From NCBI GenBank assembly GCA_034437455.1, contig DAOTUB010000390.1, positions 1-18,764 on the forward strand: a DNA stretch of 18,764 nucleotides, in the 5' to 3' direction. The translations under genes were made by a program, and so were the position numbers. This stretch comes from DAOTUB01 sp034437455 (GTDB lineage: Bacteria > Chloroflexota > Anaerolineae > B4-G1). This document shows, piece by piece, positions 1-7,037 of this stretch (positions are counted from its first letter, which is position 1; the number at the start of each line of letters is the position of its first letter). A model generated the notes under the pieces. The model was not told where the DNA came from and did no database searches. It worked only from the letters and a program-made list of their open reading frames with translations.

Positions 1-53
1 CGCGGCGATCTCAGCCGTCAGCCGCCAGCCTGTTGAAAGTTAAAGGGGGCAAG

Positions 54-1421
54 ATGCAACACAAGAAAACCGAAGCATCGTTCACTCAATTGGTCGCTCA
101 GGTGCTGATGAACGCCGACCGACCACTCACTTTGACCGAGATCAAGACGCGGGTGGAGCGGGTCCGTCCGCTGGAGACCCGCGATCCGCGGGCGACGGTG
201 CGCAACGCGATTGGCGGCAACACCTTGGCCGTGTCCCTGGGTGGACGTCCGGCTCGTTACACCTGGTGGCCGCGTCACCTGGCCAATAACACGTTACGGC
301 AACCACTGGCCCGCTCGGACCTGGAGAACGGTACGCTGGTGCTGGACAACCAAGTGTGGTGGGCGCTGTGGCCGGACTTTTTCGCTGGCTCTACCCGCAG
401 TGAGGGCGATGTGACGTTAGAGTTGGCGGGCGGTCAAGTGCTCCAGGCGCGCATCGAGCACCTGATAACCGGGCAGCCGCTGTGGGGATTGCATCCTACG
501 CCGACGCTGGCCGAATGGTACGCTGACCAGAGGCTATCGCGCGCCGACGATCTGGTCGTACACGTTCTCGATACCGATGCTCGCCGCTACGCGGTGTCTC
601 CGTCTCGCCGTGTTGATCGGTCTGAGACGGCCATCGCGGCTCGCAACCAGGCTCTGGCCGACGTGGCCGAGACTGTGTTGCGGTCAGGACGAGTAGGCAT
701 GCCGGACTTTGATCTGATTCCCCGCCTCATCGCCCACGGGGCTTACCGTGATCCCCTACCTCCTGACCCCTGGGAGCAGGTTCTGAGGGCCGACTTGCGC
801 TTTCTGTTGGGGGATCACGACGTGAACCTGGTGGAGCGGGTAGTGGATCGTCTGGAGCGGGAGATGGAGGTGCCGCCCGATCCGCACGCCTGGCCCCGCC
901 CACAGGGCGACCGGCGCAAGGTCAGGACTTTGCCAAGCTCGGTCGAACCGTCGGAGGAAGCGCAGCGCGCCTGGGGGAACTATCTCTTTGATCGTGGGAT
1001 GGACCACAAATGGGCCGACTGGACTTGGGCCGCCAAAGCCTACTACCGCGAGGCGTTGCGACTGGACCCAGGGCACGCCGACGCCTGGGTACACCTGGGC
1101 AACCTGTGCTTTGACGAGGAGCGGCTAGAGGAGGCACTGGCGCACTATCAGCGCGGCCAGGCGGCGGCCGAGGCGCGCACCATCGGCGACCCGGTCCACT
1201 ATCCCCATCCCTTCTGGCGCGACGTGGACTCGCGGCCGTTTATGCGGGCACTGCACGGGCGCGGGTTGTGCCTGTGGCGGATGGGGCGGAGAGACGAGGC
1301 TCGCCAGGTCTTTGCCTGGATGCTGAAATTGAACCCAAACGACAATCAAGGTGTCCGTTTCATCTTGAGCGATCTCGACGCAGGGTTGAGCTGGGAGGAA
1401 GGCGTGGCGCAGGAGTCCTGA
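54..1421 (+). CDS. HARE-like winged-helix and TPR protein
   Basis: The only convincing plus-strand gene. The ATG at 54 is preferred over an in-frame TTG at 33 because AAGGGGG (43-49) lies 4 bases upstream of it; this gives 455 residues. Roughly residues 8-75 look like a HARE-type winged helix (ASFTQLVAQVLM, then PLTLTEIKTRV, then TVRNAI). The last third carries TPR-like helices: WTWAAKAYYREALRLDPGHADAWVHLGN read in two parts, followed by LEEALAHYQRGQ and a further ARQVFAWMLKLNPND unit. The middle (about 80-300) is not recognised. There is no signal peptide or membrane segment, so it is probably cytosolic. A winged helix plus TPR suggests a DNA- or protein-binding adaptor, but no enzymatic role can be assigned. 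It stands alone, convergent with the abiE genes, and is GC-rich. Confidence 0.8.
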   Translation: MQHKKTEASFTQLVAQVLMNADRPLTLTEIKTRVERVRPLETRDPRATVRNAIGGNTLAVSLGGRPARYTWWPRHLANNTLRQPLARSDLENGTLVLDNQVWWALWPDFFAGSTRSEGDVTLELAGGQVLQARIEHLITGQPLWGLHPTPTLAEWYADQRLSRADDLVVHVLDTDARRYAVSPSRRVDRSETAIAARNQALADVAETVLRSGRVGMPDFDLIPRLIAHGAYRDPLPPDPWEQVLRADLRFLLGDHDVNLVERVVDRLEREMEVPPDPHAWPRPQGDRRKVRTLPSSVEPSEEAQRAWGNYLFDRGMDHKWADWTWAAKAYYREALRLDPGHADAWVHLGNLCFDEERLEEALAHYQRGQAAAEARTIGDPVHYPHPFWRDVDSRPFMRALHGRGLCLWRMGRRDEARQVFAWMLKLNPNDNQGVRFILSDLDAGLSWEEGVAQES

Positions 1422-1598
1422 AAGCCTGTGTGAGGATGGACCGGAGCAAGGCTAGAGCGCCAGTTGTGAGGTCAGGAGCAGGGAAAGAAAAGGCAAGCGG
1501 ATTCACGCGACGACCTCAGCCGTCAAGATGATTTCGTTCTTGAGCGCACGCGCCGCCTAGTGCAACGCTTGTTCGATCCCCTCGGTCGCTTCTCCCGC

Positions 1599-1735
1599 GT
1601 GTCCTGGGGGCACGTCACGCTACCACCACTACTCCGTCTGAATGTTCTGGCGCCGGACCTCCGCTTCCAGGTGCGCCCGCTGGGCCTCGCCGGCGACACG
1701 GATGGCCGACGGGTACACCCGGTCAGCCAGTGAAT
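1599..1735. repeat. Direct repeat copy A (3' end of the 219-aa gene)
   Basis: 137 bp aligned without gaps to 3428-3564 (constant offset 1829), with about nine mismatches by eye, most of them in the last 20 bases. The two copies have the same orientation and bracket the abiE cassette. Confidence 0.85.
1629..1735 (-). pseudogene. Detached 3' fragment of the 219-aa gene
   Basis: Reading minus in the frame equivalent to the intact gene at 3458-4117 gives NSLADRVYPSAIRVAG, then EAQRAHLEAEV, then RRQNIQTE and a TAG stop at 1629-1631. The intact gene ends HSLTAQVYPSAIRVAD...RHQNIRTE with TAG at the equivalent place. Frame and stop are preserved, but there is no start codon and nothing homologous upstream, so this is a gene tail only. 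Its 5' side overlaps the last codons of the abiEii remnant (which stops at 1723). It marks the far edge of the abiE cassette. Confidence 0.75.
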
Positions 1736-2652
1736 TCCGAGCGGTCCTCTCGCCAGGGGCCGCCGGGGGGCCACTGGCTATCAAAGGGACGTCCTTCTAT
1801 CAGGGCCAGGGCCACCGGTTGTAATAGCGTCGTGATCACCTGGCTGGCTGCTTTTAACGTCGGCGGTTCTTGCTCAAACGGGTGACGCCGCACAAAAGCC
1901 CTCCATTGCGCTTGCTTGCCTGGATCATCCGTAAACGCAGACGTAAACGCCACCGGGGTGGCCTGCAGCGCTGTCTGCCGTTGGCGAAAAGTCTCGCGAA
2001 CTGCCTGAGCCAGGAACGAGCCATCGAAGGCAAAGCGGGTCGCCAACAACCAGATGTCGTAAAAGTCTTTCATCCGACTGTTGATCGCGCCCAAAAAAAC
2101 GATGGCCTGGAACTTTTCGGCGATGGCGCTCTCACGGGTTTAGCCCTGCACCTCCGGCGGTGGAAAGTCCAGGATGGTCGGCAAACGCACGTTTACCGGG
2201 CCGGGCACCAGCACATCGCCAAAGCCAGTGTCTACCTGCAGACGAATCCGGGCGGTCCCTAACCAGGCGAAAAAACGCACACGCACCCCCCGGTATTGCG
2301 CGCCTTCTGTGATCGCCTCGCCAACGAGACGCTCGGTGTCAAAGCGCAATCCGTCATCTTTTGGTGTCGACTCTTGGCAAATCGTCCGTATCGCCTGCAC
2401 CACCGCTTCTACCTGATTGTCCATACGTCCCAACAAATCCACATCGCGGGTGGGCCGGGAAAAAGGCCCTTGCCAGACGCCGAACATCAGTGCCCCCTTG
2501 AGCACAAAATGGCGCGCATAAGGGGAACGTCCCAAACGATACAGGAACCGCTCCAGGACAAAGTATTGCAGCAATTCGTCGAACGGGCGCCCCTGGGCGC
2601 GTGCCTGGTTGAGCAAGCGTTGGTGAACCGAAGCCGCCACGTTGCGGGTCAT
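1723..2652 (-). pseudogene. abiEii: AbiEii-type nucleotidyltransferase toxin, interrupted by one stop codon
   Basis: Toxin of the type IV AbiE toxin-antitoxin system, a DNA-polymerase-beta-like nucleotidyltransferase family. The ATG (2652-2650) overlaps the abiEi stop as ATGA. Visible family features are FVLKGALMF (about residues 49-57), the metal-binding RPTRDVDLL motif (66-74), the downstream MKDFYDIWLL motif and a terminal FDSQWPPGGPW. A TAA at 2142-2140 splits the frame after PPPEVQG. The following codons stay in frame and read TRESAIAEKFQAIVFLGAI, the conserved C-terminal half. With the stop read through, the protein would be 309 residues, normal for the family. As it stands the product is a 170-residue fragment lacking the conserved C-terminal Lys/Asp motif, so the toxin is probably dead. 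The stop lies where related proteins usually have Tyr (TAT/TAC to TAA is one change). A sequencing error is possible. Confidence 0.88.
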
Positions 2653-3257
2653 AGCATGGCTTCCAGATAGGGGCGCATCACTTCCTCTACACGGCAAACC
2701 CCAGCATAGCGCAGCAACGTATCCATTTGAAAGTCGCGGCGCTCGCGGTACAGGCGCAGTGCCTCCAGCGCAATGTCCAATCCCAGTTTACGTCGATACT
2801 TGAAACTGTCGGCCACGCTCTTGGCCGGGCCATAGATACGCACCGCTGTGTCGTCTATGGTGTGTGTGCCTATCCCTTCGCTCCAGGCCGGGCCGGAGAA
2901 CCAAAAGGTGCGCAGGGGAGGATAGCCCAGCTTGGGGCGGCTAGAGTTGGGACGCAGGGCCACGTCTACAGCATGCGGGACCTGAGTGGTCAGCCCGTGG
3001 AAGGCCAGCGCTGAGACCAGACAAATCACAGCCTGAGGGACCTTGTGAGCGACGATGACCAGGTCGGGATGAGAGAGAGGCGGCAACTCGGCCAAACGGT
3101 AGAGGCCTCGGCTGAGTCGCTGGAGCGTGCCTGCATCCCGCAGCGCATACAGCGTGCGGGGGTGAATGCCCAGGCGCAGCGCTTCGCTCGTGCGCAACGT
3201 GCCGCCGTGTTCGCGAAAGAGGTTCAGCGCGACTTGATCAGGAGATTGAGAATTCAT
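2649..3257 (-). CDS. abiEi: AbiEi-family type IV antitoxin
   Basis: 202 residues. The N-terminal winged helix (about residues 8-56) shows the AbiEi pattern HGGTLRTSEALRLGIH, then TLYALRDAGTLQRLSRGLYRL read in segments. The rest matches the C-terminal antitoxin region (VSALAFHGLTTQVP, then AKSVADSFKYRRKLGLDIALEAL in parts). AbiEi proteins repress their own promoter by binding inverted repeats and neutralise AbiEii without a direct complex. The gene is first in a two-gene operon and overlaps the toxin by ATGA, the usual coupling. It appears intact although its toxin partner is broken, so it may now be an orphan antitoxin or repressor. The promoter and inverted repeat lie just upstream (3265-3334). 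The Shine-Dalgarno is weak (AGAGA, about 7 bases from the ATG). Confidence 0.9.
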   Translation of the reverse strand: MNSQSPDQVALNLFREHGGTLRTSEALRLGIHPRTLYALRDAGTLQRLSRGLYRLAELPPLSHPDLVIVAHKVPQAVICLVSALAFHGLTTQVPHAVDVALRPNSSRPKLGYPPLRTFWFSGPAWSEGIGTHTIDDTAVRIYGPAKSVADSFKYRRKLGLDIALEALRLYRERRDFQMDTLLRYAGVCRVEEVMRPYLEAML

Positions 3258-3264
3258 AAGCGTT

Positions 3265-3319
3265 CTCTGGATAAAATACTCGTTAGTTTTCTATATCTTT
3301 GCACAATTTTATCCTAGAG
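3265..3319. promoter_or_regulatory. Inverted repeat, candidate AbiEi operator
   Basis: Arms CTCTGGATAAAAT (3265-3277) and ATTTTATCCTAGAG (3306-3319) are inverted complements with a single-base bulge; the inner 9 bp pair perfectly. The arms are 28 bases apart. The right arm contains the -10 hexamer of the abiE promoter and the left arm lies in the leader between start site and ATG. This is the arrangement expected for AbiEi autorepression. Confidence 0.65.
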
Positions 3320-3334
3320 ATGCTACGGAGTCAA
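3306..3334 (-). promoter_or_regulatory. Sigma-70-type promoter of abiEi-abiEii
   Basis: On the minus strand, -35 TTGACT (3334-3329), a 17-base spacer and -10 TAAAAT (3311-3306). The predicted start site is near 3299, giving a leader of about 42 bases before the abiEi ATG. Confidence 0.65.
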
Positions 3335-3344
3335 GTGCTCTATT

Positions 3345-3359
3345 ATTTCAAGTTGAAAT
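3345..3359. promoter_or_regulatory. Perfect 15-base palindrome upstream of the abiE promoter
   Basis: ATTTCAAGTTGAAAT has perfect 7-base arms around a central G and lies 10 bases upstream of the abiE -35 hexamer. No run of T follows it, so it is more like a protein-binding site than a terminator. The bound protein is unknown. Confidence 0.35.
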
Positions 3360-3427
3360 CAGCAGGAGAGCCAGAACACGGGGCCTGACCGGCTGGCGTC
3401 TCGGTCTCTGGGTCCAGGGCGGACAGT

Positions 3428-3564
3428 GTGTCCTGGGGGCACGTCACGCTACCACCACTACTCCGTCCGAATGTTCTGGTGCCGGACCTCCGCTTCCAGG
3501 TGCGCCCGCTGGGCCGCGTCGGCGACACGGATGGCCGACGGGTACACCTGCGCCGTCAGTGAAT
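3428..3564. repeat. Direct repeat copy B (3' end of the intact 219-aa gene)
   Basis: Partner of 1599-1735. It covers the last codons, the TAG stop and about 30 bases downstream of the 219-aa gene. Recombination between copies A and B would delete the abiE cassette and leave an intact gene tail. Confidence 0.85.
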
Positions 3565-4117
3565 GTCCACTATCGCGCTGGATCAACGGGATCGCTGCCG
3601 CGGTGAATGCTTCCGGATCGGTCGTCGCCGCCAGGGCGGTCAGATAGGCGGTGATGTATTCTTTTTCGTCGCCGGGGATCATCCAGCTTCCGGCCTCTTC
3701 GGCAAAGATGATCTCCTCGCCGTACTCCATGGCGTCAATCAACGCGTACAGGATGCCAAAACAGGCCACCGCTTGCGCGTGCTGGCCTTGCGCGCTGAGC
3801 TGGCGGCTGGCTTGCAGGTAACCGCCCAGTTCGTTGAACCACTCTTCCGTCTCTTGCGGGATGTCCATCCAATTCTCGGAATTGACGGCGAACGGCGCAT
3901 AATAGTATCCGGCCAGGGATGCGTCTCGAAAGGCCTCGATCTGGCGCAGCAACACCTCACCGTCGACCGGTTGCGGCGGCGGCTTGGGCGGGACGTACCG
4001 GCCGAACACGCGCTGGCGCTGCTCGACGCTCATCTCGTCGTAGGCCTGGTCCAGCAGGTCGAGCAGGGTGGCGGGGGTTTGGTCGGACAGAGCTTGGAAT
4101 AGTTGTTGTTTGTTCAT
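3458..4117 (-). CDS. Uncharacterised 219-residue cytosolic protein
   Basis: I do not recognise the family. The ATG at 4117 is chosen because AGAGG (4130-4126) lies 8 bases upstream; an in-frame extension to 4216 has no ribosome site and reads unlike the rest. The N-terminus (MNKQQLFQALSDQTPATLLD, then EMSVEQRQRVFGRY) looks like a short helical domain. A proline-rich linker (PPKPPPQP, about residues 42-49) follows, then an acidic helical body with many Trp, Tyr and Glu residues (NSENWMDIPQETEEWFNELG) and repeat-like helices. No catalytic motif, signal peptide or membrane segment is seen. It is GC-rich like the flanks. Its 3' end is duplicated at 1629-1735 on the far side of the abiE cassette, so it appears to have been the insertion target. 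Confidence 0.7.
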   Translation of the reverse strand: MNKQQLFQALSDQTPATLLDLLDQAYDEMSVEQRQRVFGRYVPPKPPPQPVDGEVLLRQIEAFRDASLAGYYYAPFAVNSENWMDIPQETEEWFNELGGYLQASRQLSAQGQHAQAVACFGILYALIDAMEYGEEIIFAEEAGSWMIPGDEKEYITAYLTALAATTDPEAFTAAAIPLIQRDSGHSLTAQVYPSAIRVADAAQRAHLEAEVRHQNIRTE

Positions 4118-4266
4118 TGGGATTACCTCTGTACTGTGTGCGGTGGCGCAGCTAGGTATGCGTAGCGTTTTGGCGAGACGGCCGGGCACCCAATCCTTGA
4201 ACTCCAAGGTGAACACGCGTTTGGATTTGTGCAGCTAATCCTTACATAGCCAGTTCGCTCAAGCTG

Positions 4267-4305
4267 TGGGAGCAGGGCTTAATATGATTAAAGCGAGAGC
4301 TCCCA
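4267..4305 (-). terminator. Compound inverted repeat at the end of the operon
   Basis: Outer arms TGGGAGC (4267-4273) and GCTCCCA (4299-4305) enclose an inner imperfect hairpin GCTTAAT/ATTAAAGC (4277-4294) that overlaps the GNAT stop codon. There is no clear U-tract in the minus-strand transcript, so intrinsic termination is doubtful. It may be a 3'-end stabilising structure. Confidence 0.25.
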
Positions 4306-4731
4306 AACCATTAATTCACGTCTTTTTCCTGATTCCTTCTCCACCAACCAGTAACCTAACTTTTCATAAAAGCGATTAGCTTCCAAATTGGCAGGGCACT
4401 TGAGGCGAATCACTTGTTTTCTCTCATTTCGTGCTTTCGTTCGCAAAAAATTCATCAGCGCCCGCCCTATCCCCCGGCACCGATGTTTGGAGTCAACCAC
4501 TATATTATACAAGGTGGTCTGATCGTCTCGACGGTGATGATACTCGATAAAACCTACAACTTTCTGATGATTACAAGCTACTGCCACCTCTTGTCGATCA
4601 ATTGATCTAATCAGGGCAGGACGTCGTACAAATCCTAGCTCTTGACGGTGAGCATCGGCTAATGATTTGATGGCATCCAAGTCCTTTAAAATAGCTTTGC
4701 GAATTTCTATCTCATTAGCCCCAGATATCAA
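4288..4731 (-). CDS. GNAT-family N-acetyltransferase
   Basis: Transfers an acetyl group from acetyl-CoA to an amine; the substrate is unknown. The 147-residue product has the acetyl-CoA loop RCRGIG (residues 84-89, R-x-x-G-x-G) after the beta-strand TTLYNIVVDSKH, and a motif-B-like NLEANRFYEKLGYW near residue 115-128. The start is set at TTG 4731 because a perfect AGGAGG (4743-4738) lies 6 bases upstream. An ATG at 4746 would place that AGGAGG inside the coding sequence, and earlier ATGs add a non-family leader. The gene overlaps the HerA-like gene by 17 bases, so translation is probably coupled. It is the last gene of the operon. It could modify a system component, be a tRNA- or protein-acetylating effector, or be an unrelated passenger. 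Confidence 0.85.
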   Translation of the reverse strand: MISGANEIEIRKAILKDLDAIKSLADAHRQELGFVRRPALIRSIDRQEVAVACNHQKVVGFIEYHHRRDDQTTLYNIVVDSKHRCRGIGRALMNFLRTKARNERKQVIRLKCPANLEANRFYEKLGYWLVEKESGKRRELMVWELSL

Positions 4732-5920
4732 AAGCTTCCTCCTCATGGGAAGCGGTGGAACTACCACCGTGCTGACTACGGCGAGGGCGAATTCTAAGCA
4801 TATGAACGGTCTCCCGTTCATCATCTACCAAAACGGCTTCCCCTGTTCGCTTCAGAGTCTTGATAAAGGTGCGTAGTTCACCGCCCATATAATCCTGACT
4901 CAGATTATTTAACGCATTTATGTCATCTCGGGTTGTTAACTTGTGACTGAGGATAATATCACATTGTGACAAGACATCGGAGTCAATGGCTGATGGCTGT
5001 TGGCTAGCCACGACTAAAGATAAGCCAGGCTGTCTACCTTCTTTAGCCCACCGGATCAGTTGCTCTTTTGCCAATGTCATAGAGCTATTGGGTACAAACT
5101 GATGTGCTTCGTCAATCAGCATCCAAACACGAGGTAGCGGCGCCGCCAAACCGAACTCTTCACGCAGGCGCGCATCTGAACGAGCACGGAACAAATTGCG
5201 AGCAATGACAGAGATGGTTAGGTTGCGGCGACCACGCGCGCCTGGTTCCAAACGGCTCAGATCTAGTACATTGATCGCACCAGGTAAAAACAGTTCGCGA
5301 ATGGGCAAATAATCATCCTGAGCAAAAAGTTGCCAGCTTTGGGCCGCTTCTAGACGGTTAAGTAAGGCTTCCTTACTAGTATCTTGAGCTTTACCATCTC
5401 TTGTTACCATCTGAATAATATCAGGAATGCTAAAAATCTGCCCTTTTTCCTGGAGACGCTGCACGGCTCGGAAGAGTACAATACCCAATGGCCGATTAAT
5501 GTTTGCATCGAACAAATCACACCATCCATCAGGTGTCAAATCGGAAGGATTTAGACGTAGAGGAACGACGTTAACTCCTCTTTGGTCTAGCGCTTGCAAA
5601 ATATCATCATCGTAGAGCTGGACAGGGTCACCAGGGACTAACAATCGAACATTGTATCCTTTAGCAGATAGACTCCATTTAAACAGAGAATCTCGTTGAG
5701 GAGTGTTGGCCTGTGTCATCGTGTGATAGACTCCCATCGGATCTACAATGATAGGAATGACATCCCCCCTACCTGCAGCCAGAAGCTCTTCCGCAATTAC
5801 GCCAACTGAATACGATTTGCCGCTGCCACGTTTGCCACAGACCAGAACAGCACGAGCCCCCTCAGCATCCAGATAAACAGGCTCTTCAGATTGTATATCT
5901 TTACCTAGAAATAGTTTCAT
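4715..5920 (-). CDS. HerA/DUF87-like ATPase
   Basis: A RecA-fold DNA-translocase-type ATPase of 401 residues. Walker A is GKRGSGKS (29-36), Walker B is VWMLIDEAHQF (265-275), followed by sensor-like SLVVASQQPS (301-310) and HKLTTRDD (326-333). The order matches the HerA/VirB4-like clan. HerA proteins usually form hexameric rings that move DNA and work with the nuclease NurA, but no NurA is present here. The ATG overlaps the pglZ stop by four bases (ATGA), and GAGG sits 7 bases upstream. The C-terminus (RIRPRRSQHGGSSTASHEEE) is a low-complexity tail. HerA-like ATPases occur in several phage-defence systems, including BREX-like and Dnd/Ssp-associated ones, so here it probably acts on DNA together with PglZ and the large P-loop protein. 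Confidence 0.88.
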   Translation of the reverse strand: MKLFLGKDIQSEEPVYLDAEGARAVLVCGKRGSGKSYSVGVIAEELLAAGRGDVIPIIVDPMGVYHTMTQANTPQRDSLFKWSLSAKGYNVRLLVPGDPVQLYDDDILQALDQRGVNVVPLRLNPSDLTPDGWCDLFDANINRPLGIVLFRAVQRLQEKGQIFSIPDIIQMVTRDGKAQDTSKEALLNRLEAAQSWQLFAQDDYLPIRELFLPGAINVLDLSRLEPGARGRRNLTISVIARNLFRARSDARLREEFGLAAPLPRVWMLIDEAHQFVPNSSMTLAKEQLIRWAKEGRQPGLSLVVASQQPSAIDSDVLSQCDIILSHKLTTRDDINALNNLSQDYMGGELRTFIKTLKRTGEAVLVDDERETVHMLRIRPRRSQHGGSSTASHEEEAFDIWG

Positions 5921-7035
5921 AGATTGACCTCAACTCGGATAAAGGGAACAATGCTTTCCCAATAGGAAAGCCCGCCATGGACGCCGCTATCGTTGGCTCG
6001 AATTCGGGCACCGAGGTAAGGATAATGCAAGAGATAAAAAGTTCGACTTTTCATATCAAACCGAGAGATATGACTGGACTCGGAAGAGAATTTGAGGTTA
6101 TAGCGTGGGTGCTGAGAACGGTAATCTTCTAACCGGTGGAACTCGTGTTGCTTCTTCCACAGAATGCCGTGATCGGCCGTCAAATAAACTGCACCTCTGA
6201 GTCCACTATCTGCCAACAAGTTAACAAGCCGACGGTAATCTTTGTGAATGGCTTTGATGGTAGCTTGCACTTCGTTGATCGTCACTTCACGCCGGCGGTG
6301 GGCCAATCCATCTAAACCCTCGCGCACCAGTTGCAGGTAGGTTCCTGATAGCTTGACCGATGTCAGCAGATCAAGGGCTTCGGCTATGCCACTCACTCGT
6401 GTTAAAGGCACGCCCCGAAAAAGCCTAGCTGACACGTCATTTTCTTCTCGATCCCAATAGGAATAGCCACGAGAGTGTGGAATGCCCGTTTCAGCCAGCT
6501 GACGGGCCAATGGAGGAGTGCCGACGATAGCCGGAAATCCGATGTCTGGTATTATCTCTTTCTCCGGCGTACGGGCAAAGGTGATAGATGGTCCATCGAC
6601 GAAGCAAGGCTCAGGATGTTCCGGCCATTCCAGTGTATCGTCATAGGCAAGACCATCCACTAAGAGTAAGGCTACTGCTTGATAACCTTTCCGACGAGCG
6701 TCGGAGATGACACGATTTGCTATACCTTGATGGGTAAGCAAGTGGCTACGGGCATAATCCAATCGATCCGACAGAGATCGGTCAATCACGGCTGGTGCAG
6801 GGCGAAAAGGTGTATCCCATACAATAAAACGATCTGTGTAGTCTGGGTCAAATTCTGTGATGATAACCGGTCGCGCGGGATGAGAGGCTAAGCTGTCCAA
6901 TTGGTCAGCTAGTGTTCTTGCCTTGAGGACGACCTCTACATCAGCGGACAAACAGAGAGGTACCAACGGGTGAAAGTCGCCCATTACAGGTGCACGATCA
7001 AGCGCTTGGCGCAGCTGTTCAATCAAATTGCTCAT
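5917..7035 (-). CDS. pglZ: PglZ-domain protein (alkaline-phosphatase fold)
   Basis: 372 residues from the ATG at 7035; a TTG at 7041 is possible. Both lie at the stop of the large ATPase gene (TGA 7040-7038), with a weak TGAAG upstream. PglZ signatures are the beta-strand plus metal-ligand VALLLVDGLAYDD (about 121-133), VYLTADHGILW (283-293) and the C-terminal VHGGLSYWESIVPF (352-365). These match the metal sites of the alkaline-phosphatase superfamily. PglZ is the hallmark of BREX and Pgl defence; its enzymatic activity there is phosphatase- or nuclease-like and still debated. This copy is clearly shorter than canonical BREX PglZ proteins (roughly 650-900 residues), so it is mostly the catalytic domain. 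Its four-base overlap with the HerA-like gene suggests stoichiometric expression. Confidence 0.88.
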   Translation of the reverse strand: MSNLIEQLRQALDRAPVMGDFHPLVPLCLSADVEVVLKARTLADQLDSLASHPARPVIITEFDPDYTDRFIVWDTPFRPAPAVIDRSLSDRLDYARSHLLTHQGIANRVISDARRKGYQAVALLLVDGLAYDDTLEWPEHPEPCFVDGPSITFARTPEKEIIPDIGFPAIVGTPPLARQLAETGIPHSRGYSYWDREENDVSARLFRGVPLTRVSGIAEALDLLTSVKLSGTYLQLVREGLDGLAHRRREVTINEVQATIKAIHKDYRRLVNLLADSGLRGAVYLTADHGILWKKQHEFHRLEDYRSQHPRYNLKFSSESSHISRFDMKSRTFYLLHYPYLGARIRANDSGVHGGLSYWESIVPFIRVEVNL

Positions 7036-7037
7036 CT

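Noticed and set aside
1..36. Possible last codons of an upstream plus-strand gene (ending TGA at 34-36), with GAYCTCAGCCGTCA recurring near 1513
   Set aside because: Only eleven codons are visible and the shared string is 14 bases with one difference; too little to call a gene or a duplication.
1511..1732. Open plus-strand frame reading DDLSRQDDF... across copy A
   Set aside because: No start, no ribosome site, no recognised family, and the conserved frame in the repeat is the minus-strand gene tail.
2140..2142. Programmed readthrough or recoding of the abiEii TAA
   Set aside because: TAA is the least readthrough-prone stop, and no recoding structure or slippery site was seen; a mutation or sequencing error is simpler.
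3563..4102. 179-codon plus-strand frame opposite the 219-aa gene
   Set aside because: Antisense shadow with no family features; the duplicated tail supports the minus-strand frame.
3458..4216. Longer start for the 219-aa gene at 4216
   Set aside because: The extra 33 residues lack a ribosome site and look unlike the protein, whereas ATG 4117 has AGAGG at proper spacing.
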